This document shows, piece after piece, positions 22,732-32,922 of a stretch of 64,000 nt of DNA (position 1 is its first letter; every line of letters starts with the position of its first letter). Both the position numbers and the translations under genes were made by a program. The notes under the pieces are model-generated. The model did no database searches. It saw nothing but the letters and a program-made list of their open reading frames with translations, and was not told the DNA's origin. The stretch is from Pyrenopolyporus hunteri (lineage: Eukaryota > Ascomycota > Sordariomycetes > Xylariales > Hypoxylaceae): the NCBI GenBank assembly GCA_902806595.1, contig CADCXC010000009.1:682001-746000 (forward strand), written 5' to 3'.

Positions 22732-24471
22732 TCACTGCGTAGGCTCCTCAGCAACGTAGTGCAGATACGCGCCCAATAGCTTGATACCCTCGATATAGTT
22801 GCGCTTGTCGAGCTTCTCGTTGATGGAGTGGGCGCCGTCCGTGGAGCTGCCCATGGGCAGGAGGAGCACGTTCTTGCCCGTGGCTTGCTCGAAGGTGATA
22901 GTGACGGGGATGCTATATTAATATGTCAGCTCCGTGTTCAAATTTAGACTTAGAAAACGGGATTTCGTCTCTATCCTTATAGACTTGGCGTAGAAAAGGT
23001 AGAAGAAATAGGGGGAAAGGGGAACACAGAGAGAGAGAGCTTACCTTCCACCCTCGCGCGTAAAGTCGGGCTTGACGCCCCACACGCGCTCGACGGCCTT
23101 GCTCGCGGCGCGGAAGTTCCAGTGGTTGGGGCTCGCGGCCCACCAGTTGCCGGTGTGGAGGGGGTAGACGCGGAGGGAATTCTTGCTGCCGAAGGAGGCG
23201 AAGACGTTCTTGACGTGCTTCTCGACGAGCTCGTTGACCTTGTCGATCTCCATGTTGGGCACGATGCGGATGGAGAACTTGCCGACGACCTTGGCGGGGA
23301 TGACGGTCTTGGCGCCGGGGGCCGAGAAGGCGCCCTCGATGCCGTGGATCGAGAGCGACGGGTACCGCCACCGCGCCATCAGCGTCGACTTGGTGTCCTC
23401 GAAGATGGTCGTCTTGGACCCCAGCGAGTCGTGCAGCGTCTCCATCGTGAACGAGATGCCGTCGTACAGCGTCTCCTCCTCCTTCGTCACCGGCGCCACC
23501 TGGTCCATGATGCCGGGGATCAGGATCTTGCCGTGCGTGTCCACCAGGCTGGCCAGCACGCGCACCAGGTCCGTCATCGGCTCCTGCGCCGTGCCGCCGA
23601 ACACGCCGCTGTGCAGGTCCGCCGCGGGCCCCGAGATCTCGACGCCGTAGTAGTTGCACCCGCGCAGGCCGTACGTCAGGCACGGCTTCTCCGTGCCGAG
23701 CCAGTAGTTGTCGCTGATGCACACGGCGTCGGCGTCGGCGAAGTAGCCCTTGCCCTCCTGCTGGATGAGCTCCTCCAGCCCCTCGGACCCGTACTCCTCC
23801 ATGCCCTCGAAGCACATGAGCAGGTTGACGGGGAAGTCGACGCCGGCCTTCTGGTGGGCCTCGATGGCGTTGAGCCAGCCCAGGACGGGGCCCTTGTCGT
23901 CGGTGCTGCCGCGCCCGAACATGCGGCCGTCCTCGCCGACGGACAGGGTGAAGGGCTCCGTGGCCCAGCCGTCGCTCTTCTCGGCGGGCTGGACGTCGTA
24001 GTGCCCGTAGACGAGGATGGTGCGCTTCGCCTTGTCCGAGCCGTACCGGGCGAGGATGACGGGCGGGAGGTCGAGGGCCGGGTTGTCGGGCTGCTTTCCG
24101 AGGGGCCGGAGCTCGACGGTGGCGCCTAGGGACTTGAGCTCGTCGGCGAGGAAGTGGGCCATGCGGACGACGTCGGGCCGGCGGGAGGCATCAGAAGAGA
24201 CGGAGGGGATGGCGACGGCTTTGCTAAGGCGGTCGATGAAGTGCGGCGAGAGGGAGTCCACCTGGGAGAAGAAGCCGTCGAGTTGGGGCGCCATCTTGCG
24301 AGATTGGTGAGCTTTGAGGGCGGGAGTTAGATATGTTCTCTTTACGGAGTGCGTGAGAAAAGGCTGTGGACGGGAAAGGCAGAGGGGAGCTGGTCTTATG
24401 TATGAAGATGATGACGGGATTCTGAGGTGCGTCAGTGGACTTGAGAGTCGCGTGAGAAAGGTGCGGGGCAT
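22732..24471 (-). CDS. DUG1: M20 metallopeptidase, Cys-Gly dipeptidase Dug1
   Basis: CDS complement(join(22732..22912,23045..24471)), 535 residues from the first ATG. Dug1 is a metal-dependent dipeptidase that cleaves Cys-Gly and other dipeptides in glutathione turnover. Metal and catalytic motifs are present: YGHYDVQP (His157, Asp159), GRGSTDDKGP (Asp191/192) and EGMEEYGSE (Glu225/226). The last metal ligand, His504 in STDGAHSINEKL, lies in the small second exon. The intron runs GTAAGC to ATATAG and joins in frame (split AGC codon), so a gene model without exon 2 would lack an active-site residue. The usual family start is MAPQLDGFF, at 24294. The 59 extra N-terminal residues are rich in Ser, Arg and Pro with few acids, like a mitochondrial presequence. 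Confidence 0.92.
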
Positions 24472-25258
24472 TTGGGGGGGGGGGGGAGAGGGGGGGAGGG
24501 AGTTGGAGGGGCGAATGGAGGATGAGATATTGGTGATTAGGTACTTTGCTGCTGGTAATCTTCCTGCTAATTAATCTTCTAGGTTAAAAAGGAAGGAATT
24601 AAAAATAGAAATAAAAATTATAAGTTCTGGAGCTAAATCGAGTTGGTTGGCCGTATTGAATGTAGAAGGTACTTATTTTACCGTGACGGTTATCGATGGC
24701 TTTGATACTGCTTGCCGCTAGAGGTATAGGTATAACCGTAGGAACCCACTTATAGATACATGTAGTACCTATCGTGTACCTACTATCTCCTGGGTACGAA
24801 GCAAACTACCGGGGACGCTCCGGGCTATATTGATCCCAGGAATGGATTACACTACATGTACCGTACCGTACGTATCTAATTACCTATATAGAGCACTACC
24901 TATTAGGTGACTGCTTGGGATATTCTAAAGGACAAGAATGTGATTTCAACACTCAGGTTCTTATCGGGTAGAAAATATGAGAGTAAAGTAGGTATTACCT
25001 ACCTAGGTACCTCCTAATAGGAATGGCCTTGTGGTGGAGTGGTAAAATCCGAGAGTTCTCTCTCTACCAAGTCCGACGCGAATCCCACAAGTTAGATTCT
25101 CCCCAACCTACGTCTAATACACATATACTATTATACAGTTCAGCATCATCGTCATGGTCGTCATCATCCTAACGTAGACCCATCGTTTTCGTCCTTTTCT
25201 TCCCCCCTCGCGGCTAAACGACGCCGTCGATATTGCACAGGGACGTCCCACAAGTATT
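24472..25258. other. Intergenic region with polyguanine run and TAGGTA repeats
   Basis: The region holds the DUG1 promoter, including a 13-guanine run at 24474-24486 (cytosines on the DUG1 strand) two bases before the first DUG1 ATG. It also holds the 3' end of the PPR-like gene. TAGGTA-type repeats lie around 24720-24910 and 24995-25015. No coding frame is supported. Confidence 0.5.
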
Positions 25259-27733
25259 CTACCAGGGGTCTTCGACTTTCCGTTCCAACTTCATCGTAGT
25301 TCGGCCTGAATTTGTCCTCCGGCCTGGAGGCCCCCGTCCGGGTCCCTTAAAATTATTAGAAGCGTTGGGGTCCGCCGCTAGGCCCCAATTAGGACGGCGG
25401 ACTCGTTTGGGGGGGGACCAGACATCAACCGGGTCAGGTTGATCCTGCGTTTGCATTTCCTGCTTGGGTATCATCCGTATCGGTACGGTGTGCGACTCTA
25501 TCACCGGGACCGACGCGACCGTATCGTCCCTCAAAAGTTCGTGTATCTCCAAGTCCTTCTTGTGCGCTTCTTCGAGCATCGTCGGGAAATCCTTCTCGAA
25601 TTGCATACCCTCCGCCCCCTCGAGGTACTTTCGTATCAAATGCGATGCTTCGAGCTCGTCCGAATGAATCGCTCGCATCTCTGCCAACTCCTCCCGTCCG
25701 AAGATCGTATCCTCCCATTCGTTCATACGACGCACGTTGTTGCTCGGCTCTTCGACGTGGAGAAGTTTTGTCAGCATGTATCGCATCTTGGGGGTCGTCA
25801 TACGGGCGACGGCCGCATATCTCCATATAACCCGGATCAAGTTGACAGAACGCTGCCTCCAAGCTGCTTTGAACAGAATTAGATACGTGATGGGATCTAG
25901 CGCTAGCTTCGGCCACATTTCTAACAGCCTGCGGACGGCATGTATCCGCGCTGCTAGGCCCTTCGAATGGGTCAGCATCGTGTTCAGCGTGACCGCGCTA
26001 GGTAACGTAAGGCGCATATTCTTGACCTGATCTAGCAACATGTAGCCGGTAGCAAGCAGCCCGTGCGCCCCGAGTGTGTCTAACATCCTGTTGAGCGTAA
26101 TGGTGTCAAGCCACCCGACGCCGTATTTTTTGTTCTGCTCGTTCAAGAACCACACAACGTTGAGTTCCATCGAAAGCCGATGCTCCAGGTCGGTCGTTAC
26201 CATCTGTCTACCCACCGCACGGAGTATCGATGGGTTATTGGTTAGTCCTTTGATCTTCAGCCCGCCGACGATGTAGCGCCGGGTACTCGGATCGTGTATC
26301 ATCTCCATGAATGCTATCCACGCGCGGCTCTGCACATGGAAGCCTTTCCGGACCATCGATTTTAGTATGGAGTAGAAGTGATCGATATCCTTAGCTTTCG
26401 AGGCGCTGACGAGGAATATATTAAATATCTCGGCATCCATGGGCAAGGCTAGCAGCTCCGCCTGGGTTGTGATCGCCCTGGAGGCGTAACGGAAGCCGTC
26501 ACCTCTAGATTCGATGAAGCGGATGGCCATTTTCAAGGCGGACAGAGTAATTGCCGATTTGGCCTGCTCCGAGGCAAACAGATCGAGGAGTAGAGAGACC
26601 ACCGTCTCCTGGTGGTTGGGATGTTCTGGGTATAATGATTGCGCGAGATGGGTTGGGACCTGGCCGTGAACCAGGGCGGCGACGTATTTCTCAAAAGATT
26701 CCCTAGTCCACACCGTAGGACGGCTAATCTCGTCAGCCCGCGTCGTCAGCTCGTAATCCTTATACTTGGCAGAGTTGAGGACGGATGTCTGTACGGTCAA
26801 CGCCCTCTCATCCAATGTAAGCTCGTCGTTGCCTGGTATGAATTGAAGCTCCGGTCGCTTCTCTTGCGCAAGCTTCCATATATCCCACAACAGCTTATCG
26901 AAACCTGACTCGGTGATCCGGACGGCGGTGATCGTCCCCAAGACCTCAAGGATATCTAGGATCGACTTCCGCAACGACTCCTCGGAGCCCGACAGACAAA
27001 TAGCGAGTTCGCCGTTCTCGGGATTCAATTCTTCGACGTGAACGAGGGTTTCGTTCCTCCGACAGATATGGTTGATGTTCGTGTCTGGATCCATGAGTTT
27101 TTCGCGGGCTTCTGCTGCCACGCCTCTCCCTATAATAACACGGAAATGCAGTATCTCACTGACATCCAGAGTATGCCGGAGCATGAAGTCGAAGACTATA
27201 CTCCAGTCGACGCCTGGTGTGTCGCGGGCTTTATTCCGTTCGTCGAGCATTCCTTGCCTCGCGACGCTATTATTATGCTTCTGAAGACTGCGCTTTGACT
27301 CCTGCTGGTCAAGGTATTGGCCTGGCCGCCTCACAAGTTCAGGTCTCTTCGGAGGACGGAAACCAAATTTCTTCTTGATCATTTCTTTGCGCAGGGCCCT
27401 GGCGGCTGCCTCTTGGGGAGTTTCTTCAGGTCGCTTCGGAACTCGGATTCGATTACCCTTCTGGTACCAAATTCCATCTGGGGGTGGTTTCGCCTTGGGG
27501 GGCTTCCACACAACGTGTTTCGAACCCTTTGGAGCTTCCGGCGGCCTTATGATGGGGAGCTTGGGCAAGTAGGGTGATCTGGGAGGCTTCTTCCGGACGA
27601 CATTCGATCCCCATCGTCGCCGGCTCGATTGCCGGAAGGACAGATCGTGCTGCTCCCTGGGGATCAGGGAGAGTCCGCCGGCACGAATTGAGCAACCTCG
27701 GGCTCTCCATAGCGACGTAATTGCTAGGGACAT
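25259..27733 (-). CDS. Mitochondrial pentatricopeptide-repeat-like protein
   Basis: Single exon, 824 residues from the first ATG at 27733 (the open frame extends slightly upstream but without ATG). The N-terminus MSLAITSLWRARGCSIRAGG and the following Arg/Ser-rich stretch look like a mitochondrial targeting sequence. A Pro/Lys-rich segment follows (about 45-130). The central and C-terminal parts are helical and contain PPR-like units, such as FNIFLVSASKAKDIDHFYSI with its next helix, and TLNRMLDTLGAHGLLATGYM, then TLNTMLTHSKGLAARIHAVR. A likely role is organellar RNA processing or translation. I cannot assign a specific yeast counterpart. The C-terminus is basic with a Gly/Pro-rich end. It is tandem with DUG1 and the PP2C gene, all on the minus strand. 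Confidence 0.72.
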   Translation of the reverse strand: MSLAITSLWRARGCSIRAGGLSLIPREQHDLSFRQSSRRRWGSNVVRKKPPRSPYLPKLPIIRPPEAPKGSKHVVWKPPKAKPPPDGIWYQKGNRIRVPKRPEETPQEAAARALRKEMIKKKFGFRPPKRPELVRRPGQYLDQQESKRSLQKHNNSVARQGMLDERNKARDTPGVDWSIVFDFMLRHTLDVSEILHFRVIIGRGVAAEAREKLMDPDTNINHICRRNETLVHVEELNPENGELAICLSGSEESLRKSILDILEVLGTITAVRITESGFDKLLWDIWKLAQEKRPELQFIPGNDELTLDERALTVQTSVLNSAKYKDYELTTRADEISRPTVWTRESFEKYVAALVHGQVPTHLAQSLYPEHPNHQETVVSLLLDLFASEQAKSAITLSALKMAIRFIESRGDGFRYASRAITTQAELLALPMDAEIFNIFLVSASKAKDIDHFYSILKSMVRKGFHVQSRAWIAFMEMIHDPSTRRYIVGGLKIKGLTNNPSILRAVGRQMVTTDLEHRLSMELNVVWFLNEQNKKYGVGWLDTITLNRMLDTLGAHGLLATGYMLLDQVKNMRLTLPSAVTLNTMLTHSKGLAARIHAVRRLLEMWPKLALDPITYLILFKAAWRQRSVNLIRVIWRYAAVARMTTPKMRYMLTKLLHVEEPSNNVRRMNEWEDTIFGREELAEMRAIHSDELEASHLIRKYLEGAEGMQFEKDFPTMLEEAHKKDLEIHELLRDDTVASVPVIESHTVPIRMIPKQEMQTQDQPDPVDVWSPPKRVRRPNWGLAADPNASNNFKGPGRGPPGRRTNSGRTTMKLERKVEDPW

Positions 27734-28694
27734 GGGCTGCAACGTTGGAGTCACCGGTGATTTGCGATGAACGAACCGGTCGCAATAAATTTTGCGTCGA
27801 GATCTTATCGTTCAGTGCGGGTGGATCCCCCGGCGCTAACCGGCAGATCGGCCGTCTCCATTCCATCTTTAGCTAGGAGGTATACCTGGGTACCTACTTA
27901 GGTACCTGCTCGCCTGCGTCCCGTCCCGATTGGGGGTCATGCTTTGGAGGTACATGTATCTGAGGCTATGTACCTAGGTACCTACATTACCTAATATACG
28001 GCGCGTACCCGAGGTACGTACCTTATGTAATGTCTTGCCTCCATATAACAAATAAAAATCGGTCAACATAAAAAGAGGAAAAAAGAAAAGAAGAGAAAAG
28101 AAGAGATCGGCAGCCCGGCTCGAAACCGAAATCAAAAGGACGAAATCACAGCACATTCGTACACAACACAGCGGCTAGAGCCTTCGGTTGGCATTAATGC
28201 ATTCTTAGTCAGCATGCTATCTCTGCACTCCTAAGAAAAGATATAGAATGGATGATGCATGTATGAGCGTTCATGCCCTTCTTATAGCATACAGGGCATT
28301 CCTCGGCTACAGAGCGGTCTCCGAAGAGCCCGCCATGTAATTCCGTCAGCATAACCTCCAAGACCCTGATCATGCCTCAGATGTCGCCCAGAGGTGGTGG
28401 CCCCAATGGTCGTGTCACGTGTGTCAAGTCTCTGCCATGCCCATCTTCTTTCGAGGGGGGAACATCCGTTCCGGTACTCATCCCTCTCCCCCTGTCCTTC
28501 CCCCTTGCCCTTCCCCTTGCCTCCTGGTAATCCATCGTGTTCCAAGTAAACAAAACTCTTCGTCGCCCTGTCGTAACCATCCTTAATCATTCCGGGGGTG
28601 CGCGGGGTGAATCCTAACGATCAGCAGGCCAGTGGGATTGAAAGACGCAACTGTATTATTCTCACTATGCTGCCTGGCAAAGCCGTAAGGTCAA
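27734..28694. other. Intergenic region, no gene seen
   Basis: It carries the promoter of the PPR-like gene and the 3' end of the PP2C gene. TAGGTA/ACCTAC repeats are dense between 27880 and 28030. The open frame at 28282-28590 on the minus strand has no recognisable domain and is treated as 3' untranslated sequence. Confidence 0.5.
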
Positions 28695-30651
28695 TCAATC
28701 TTTAGACGCCGCGGCGGCGGCGGCGGCGGCTTGTGGCTTCGCTTCCTTGGGGTCGTCCTTGACAGCTTCCGCGACTGTCTTTGACGCCGCGGCGGCATCG
28801 TTCGAGGTCGAGTCGTCAGCCTTTGCCGGAGACTCGTCGTCGTGCTTCTTCGGCGAGCGAGGGGGAGGCGAAGGGGCTCTGGGCGGCGGTCGACTCGTCT
28901 CGCCATCCTCGCCGGAAGGCTTCTTAGACACTTGACTGGCTAGGTCCTTATCTTCTTCGGAGTTGTCAAACATCTCGGTGTCGTCCGAGTCGGTGAGAAC
29001 TTCAGTACCATCGCCAAGAAAGATGATGCGGCCCTTGTACCCACCGATCCCAAAGGTCTTGGACTTGTTTTCCATATCAACATCATAGCCACTATCACTA
29101 TCGTCGGAATTGTGATGCACACCGGGTCCCCGGAATTCAGCTGAGTCTCAAGGTCAGTTTTATGAATTATCTTAAAAAAGAGACCCCGAGCTCTAAGAAG
29201 GCATACCGTATTCAGGAGGGGCACAGGGGCCGTCGCCTTTAGCCACACGACTGGCAACCTCTTCGTACCATTCCTCCTTACTTCTGCCTCTTAAGAAGCC
29301 CACGACGATCATTGTCATGTTGTCACATCCAACTCCGCCAGTCTCCGAATTAGATGCCAGGCAGTTGTCCATCATGTTCTCGCAGATCTTATCCAAATCC
29401 TGCTTCGCGGCAATGCCCCTTCGAACAAACTCAACCACCGCTTGCGAAGACTGGCAATCCCAGATGCCTGTCATGATTGGTTAGCTGCGCCTATCCATAT
29501 ATTCTTTTTCATGTGGGAAAGAAGAAGGAGACGGAACCAAGTACGTACCATCGCACGCAATGACTAAAAACTCATCGTCGTCACTGATCTCATGCGAGAC
29601 CACGTCTGGATACGCGGTCACAATTTGTTGCTCGGGCGCGAGTTCGGCGCTCTTTTTAAACTCGAAGTCTCCGATAGCTCGGGATAAGGCGAGGTTGCCG
29701 TTGACACGACCAAAGTCGACAAATCCACCAGCAGCAGTAATTCGGGCCTTCTCGCCTATGAAGAACAAGCGCATCAGCAACCTTTAGATGGTATAATGTT
29801 CTTGGGCGATTCTACTGACCTTCGTTCTGCGGCTTGTGATCGAAAGAGAGCGGTTTGGCTCTTCCTTTAACACCCAAGACACTTCTCGAGTCGCCGGCAT
29901 TCGCCTAGTAATCTGAGTCAGTAAACAACGATCAGCGGTAAGACTATGTAGTACGAACAATGTAGATTTTATCGCTGGTGATGAGACCGCAGCATGCGGT
30001 ACATCCAGATACTTCCTCCTCGTATTGGGGATCTAAGGTAAATGTCAGAACTTCCGACATATCGGTCATCGGCTGGTGAAGTCCATACCGCTCAGTATCG
30101 CTCGGTCAGTCGCGAGGAACGTATCCTTCAGAGATTGCTCGTAGTTCCCAGCCTTAAACGTGTCTTGCTTCTTAAGGATGTCATGTATGTGTTTGCCTGC
30201 GAATTGAGCAACTTTATCTCCGCCATGTCCATCAAAAACGCCAAAGAATGATAGTCGCGAAGGGTGAACCTTCTTCTCCTCATCTCCCTGGGGTGTCAAG
30301 AGGTCGAGGACAGTACAGTGGGCGTCCTCCATACTAATACGCCATCCCTGCATAGCAGACACGCCGTACAACAGTCGGTCATCTTCGCCTTTGTCGGATG
30401 CCTAGTGAGAATATCTAGAGTCAGCAGAAGTCGATCTAATAACCGGGCGCCGCATAGTCATGTGCAGGATAATCGGGGACGAGCCATTGCGATGTCGTTC
30501 GGCAAGGCCACCGGGGAAGCGCGGAGTCACGGAGGGACGGGAAACCCGTATTTTGGAGGTCGGATAGGAGACGGCGCGATTGAAAGATCCGAGTAAGGAA
30601 ATAATAATATCCTACCTTGTCGACGACAGGCTCAGAGAGGGTTTGACCCAT
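28695..30651 (-). CDS. PTC2: PP2C-type serine/threonine phosphatase, Ptc2/Ptc3-like
   Basis: Seven exons: complement(join(28695..29140,29207..29467,29549..29755,29820..29904,29959..30032,30089..30401,30616..30651)), 473 residues. All six introns are GT-AG and join in frame. PP2C enzymes are Mg/Mn-dependent monomeric phosphatases; yeast Ptc2/3 act on stress MAP kinase, checkpoint kinase and unfolded-protein-response targets. Motifs in order: MGQTLSEPVV start (the myristoylatable-looking MGQ of the family), RISMEDAH (33-40), FFGVFDGHGGD (Asp69), TACCGLI, ANAGDSRSVL, ALSRAIGDFEFK, VIACDGIWDC and GCDNMTMIVV, giving all the usual metal-binding aspartates. The catalytic domain ends near residue 320. 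The tail is acidic, then Pro/Ala-rich with an eight-alanine run before SKD. The first exon encodes only 12 residues. Confidence 0.94.
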
Positions 30652-32922
30652 GGCGAAAGGAACTCAGTATGCGGCAGCGCGGTAAATTCAGTGTGGTGGT
30701 CGGATGGTCATGTACCTGCGAAGGAGGGGCAATATCGTGAGTTGCTGTGTTGATCGTCAAAAATTTTCAATCGCCTCGAGAATAGGGAACGGGGTATGTA
30801 GACGAATACGGTAGGAGCCGCGGTAGTGTCCTGGAGGGATGATGTAGGTGAGGAGGTAGTGTGGGCAAAAAAAGAAAAATAAAAAAAAAATAAAAAAATA
30901 AAATTGGCACAAGGCGTCGCGCGGGAGAAATTGTGAATCAGATGGTGCTAGAAGGCAGAGAGATAGGTACGGTAGGCGGGATTAGGTACGGGTAGGTTAG
31001 GTAGAGAAAAGGGTAGTCGAGACCAAGGCGGGGTTTTGCGTTTCTCGCAGAAGAAAAATCCGTCTCTCGGGACGTGAGCAGCTGGCAGCTGATACCTTAT
31101 CGGGGTGGCCTCTTTACTAATTTAGGCAGTCCTCACTGTACTGTTGGTATAAACCAAGCCTGCCGGGTTTGGCAACGAAAGTACCTGTACCTACTGCTCG
31201 CGCCGACCAGGCTGGTACCTGCGCGCTAAAAGAGCTAGAAAGCCGCTATGATGTCGTAAGAATACGACGTGCGTCACGACATCAGTTTTTCCATCTCGGT
31301 GGTTTTATCAAAGAAGAATACCTTACGTATATTTACGAATCAGGATTAGGACAAAACGAGACCCTAAGAACGTTAGGGGCCTCGACATAACCTAAATTAT
31401 ATGACGTGTGGGCAAGGCACCTTACCACACATATATATACCCCATATCTACCCCTACATACGTATAGGCAGATAGATATACGTAGGTACCTACCCCTAAG
31501 TTAGGCGCTTGATACTCGTTCTTTATGTAAATCAAGCGCGTGTAAGTATATCTGTCCCGGGTATCGATCGGGTATTCGAAACGAGCCATAAGAACATGCC
31601 TTACATCAATGGGCACGTGAGCGTATAGATATCTTTATATGACTACGTATAGGTATATGTAAGGTACCTAGGTAAGAAGGTCTACAATCTAGGTATCTAG
31701 GTAGGTACATGTAGGTAATAAGTAGGTACATGTATCCTTATGTTGGGATGGAGTTTTCATGAGTGTTGCGTATACTCGCACGACGCAAACTACCGGGGCT
31801 AGAACAATGGGTTGGCGTTTCATAGCAGAGATAGAGTGCGAGAAGGAGCAGAGCTGTAGGCTGGGGGAAAGTACGTGTAGGACCAGATAATGTACATATA
31901 CAAAGTAGGCAGATATATACCTACGTTGTTTGTAATGACATGGAGGTATTACGAGGTATAGCGCCGCGGGGGTGGCGGTGGCACGGTGGCACGGTGGCCC
32001 ACGCATTTACCTAAATCATCTTCCACACCTCAATCTTCTCTCTTCTATGCATTATTATCTATCAAACCCTCAATTCAATGGAAAATATTATGGCATAAGC
32101 GCCTTCGCCTTCCCGCCACCTGAATAAGTATTGCATTCTATCGATAGCCGTTGATCCCCTAGGATGATATGCGAAGCGTTCCATAAGGAGTTTAGCAAAA
32201 GACGCAGGGGATAGACGACGCACCGCCTCTCTCACTCTCTCTCTCAAGGTGTGAACAGAAGTAGGACAGCTCCAATTGACTTACGGATTGCGAGTTGATT
32301 ATTCTTACAATTGACCATAATTGTCAATCCTACAGCTGATATATATTCGATATTGTCCCAAAGGGGATTGCCATGTATGACCGGGCAAAGCACCGCGAAA
32401 CTCACTGTTGGACGTTCGCGTCTGCGTGTGATACTACCACTACTAATAATCGCCATAATACAACGCATACATATAGCTGGAACTCCTCTCTCGGATTCCC
32501 CGGACCGGCATTGTGGATGCAACCCTGACCCCCCAACCCCGGCCTCGGACTGTACCGGAAATTCCGGACCACGAATAGTTTCATGTCGGGACAGCAAGAT
32601 GCCGCCGAGCAGTATAAATCGAAACGTTGTTAGTGCTGTCGATTTCAGTCTCCAGACTATTATCCAAGATTGTGGAGTCAACCCGACAAGAAAATCGCTT
32701 TCCTGCAATCTCAAGGAAACTCTATGTTGCTATCGTTGAACATGATCTTTTTTAAATATACCTAACACTAGCGGAGCCATGCCTCTCCAAACTCGGCCTA
32801 TCTACCTAGTCACGATACATGTTGCTGACGCTCGCAACCTTCCGGAAGAACACGCCAAATAATAAATAATATCATTAAGTACCTAGGTATCTATCAAATC
32901 CCCTCCCCTCAATCCCCCCGTA
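30652..32922. other. Intergenic region, 2.3 kb, repeat-rich
   Basis: It lies between the PP2C start and the 3' end of the AXL2-like gene. An A-rich tract is at about 30867-30902. TAGGTA/TACCTA repeats are frequent at 30960-31010 and 31430-31740. No frame is supportable as a gene; those at 31169-31390 and 32311-32739 show no domain or splice partner. Confidence 0.55.

Noticed and set aside
23122..24129. 335-codon plus-strand frame opposite DUG1
   Set aside because: It is antisense to a well-recognised peptidase and is low-complexity in Gly, Leu, Asp, Val and Arg, which is typical of a shadow.
25025..25105. tRNA-like stretch with a box A-like GTGGTGGAGTGG and a box B-like GCGAATCCC
   Set aside because: The acceptor ends pair only partly and no T-stem or anticodon stem forms, so it does not fold as a tRNA.
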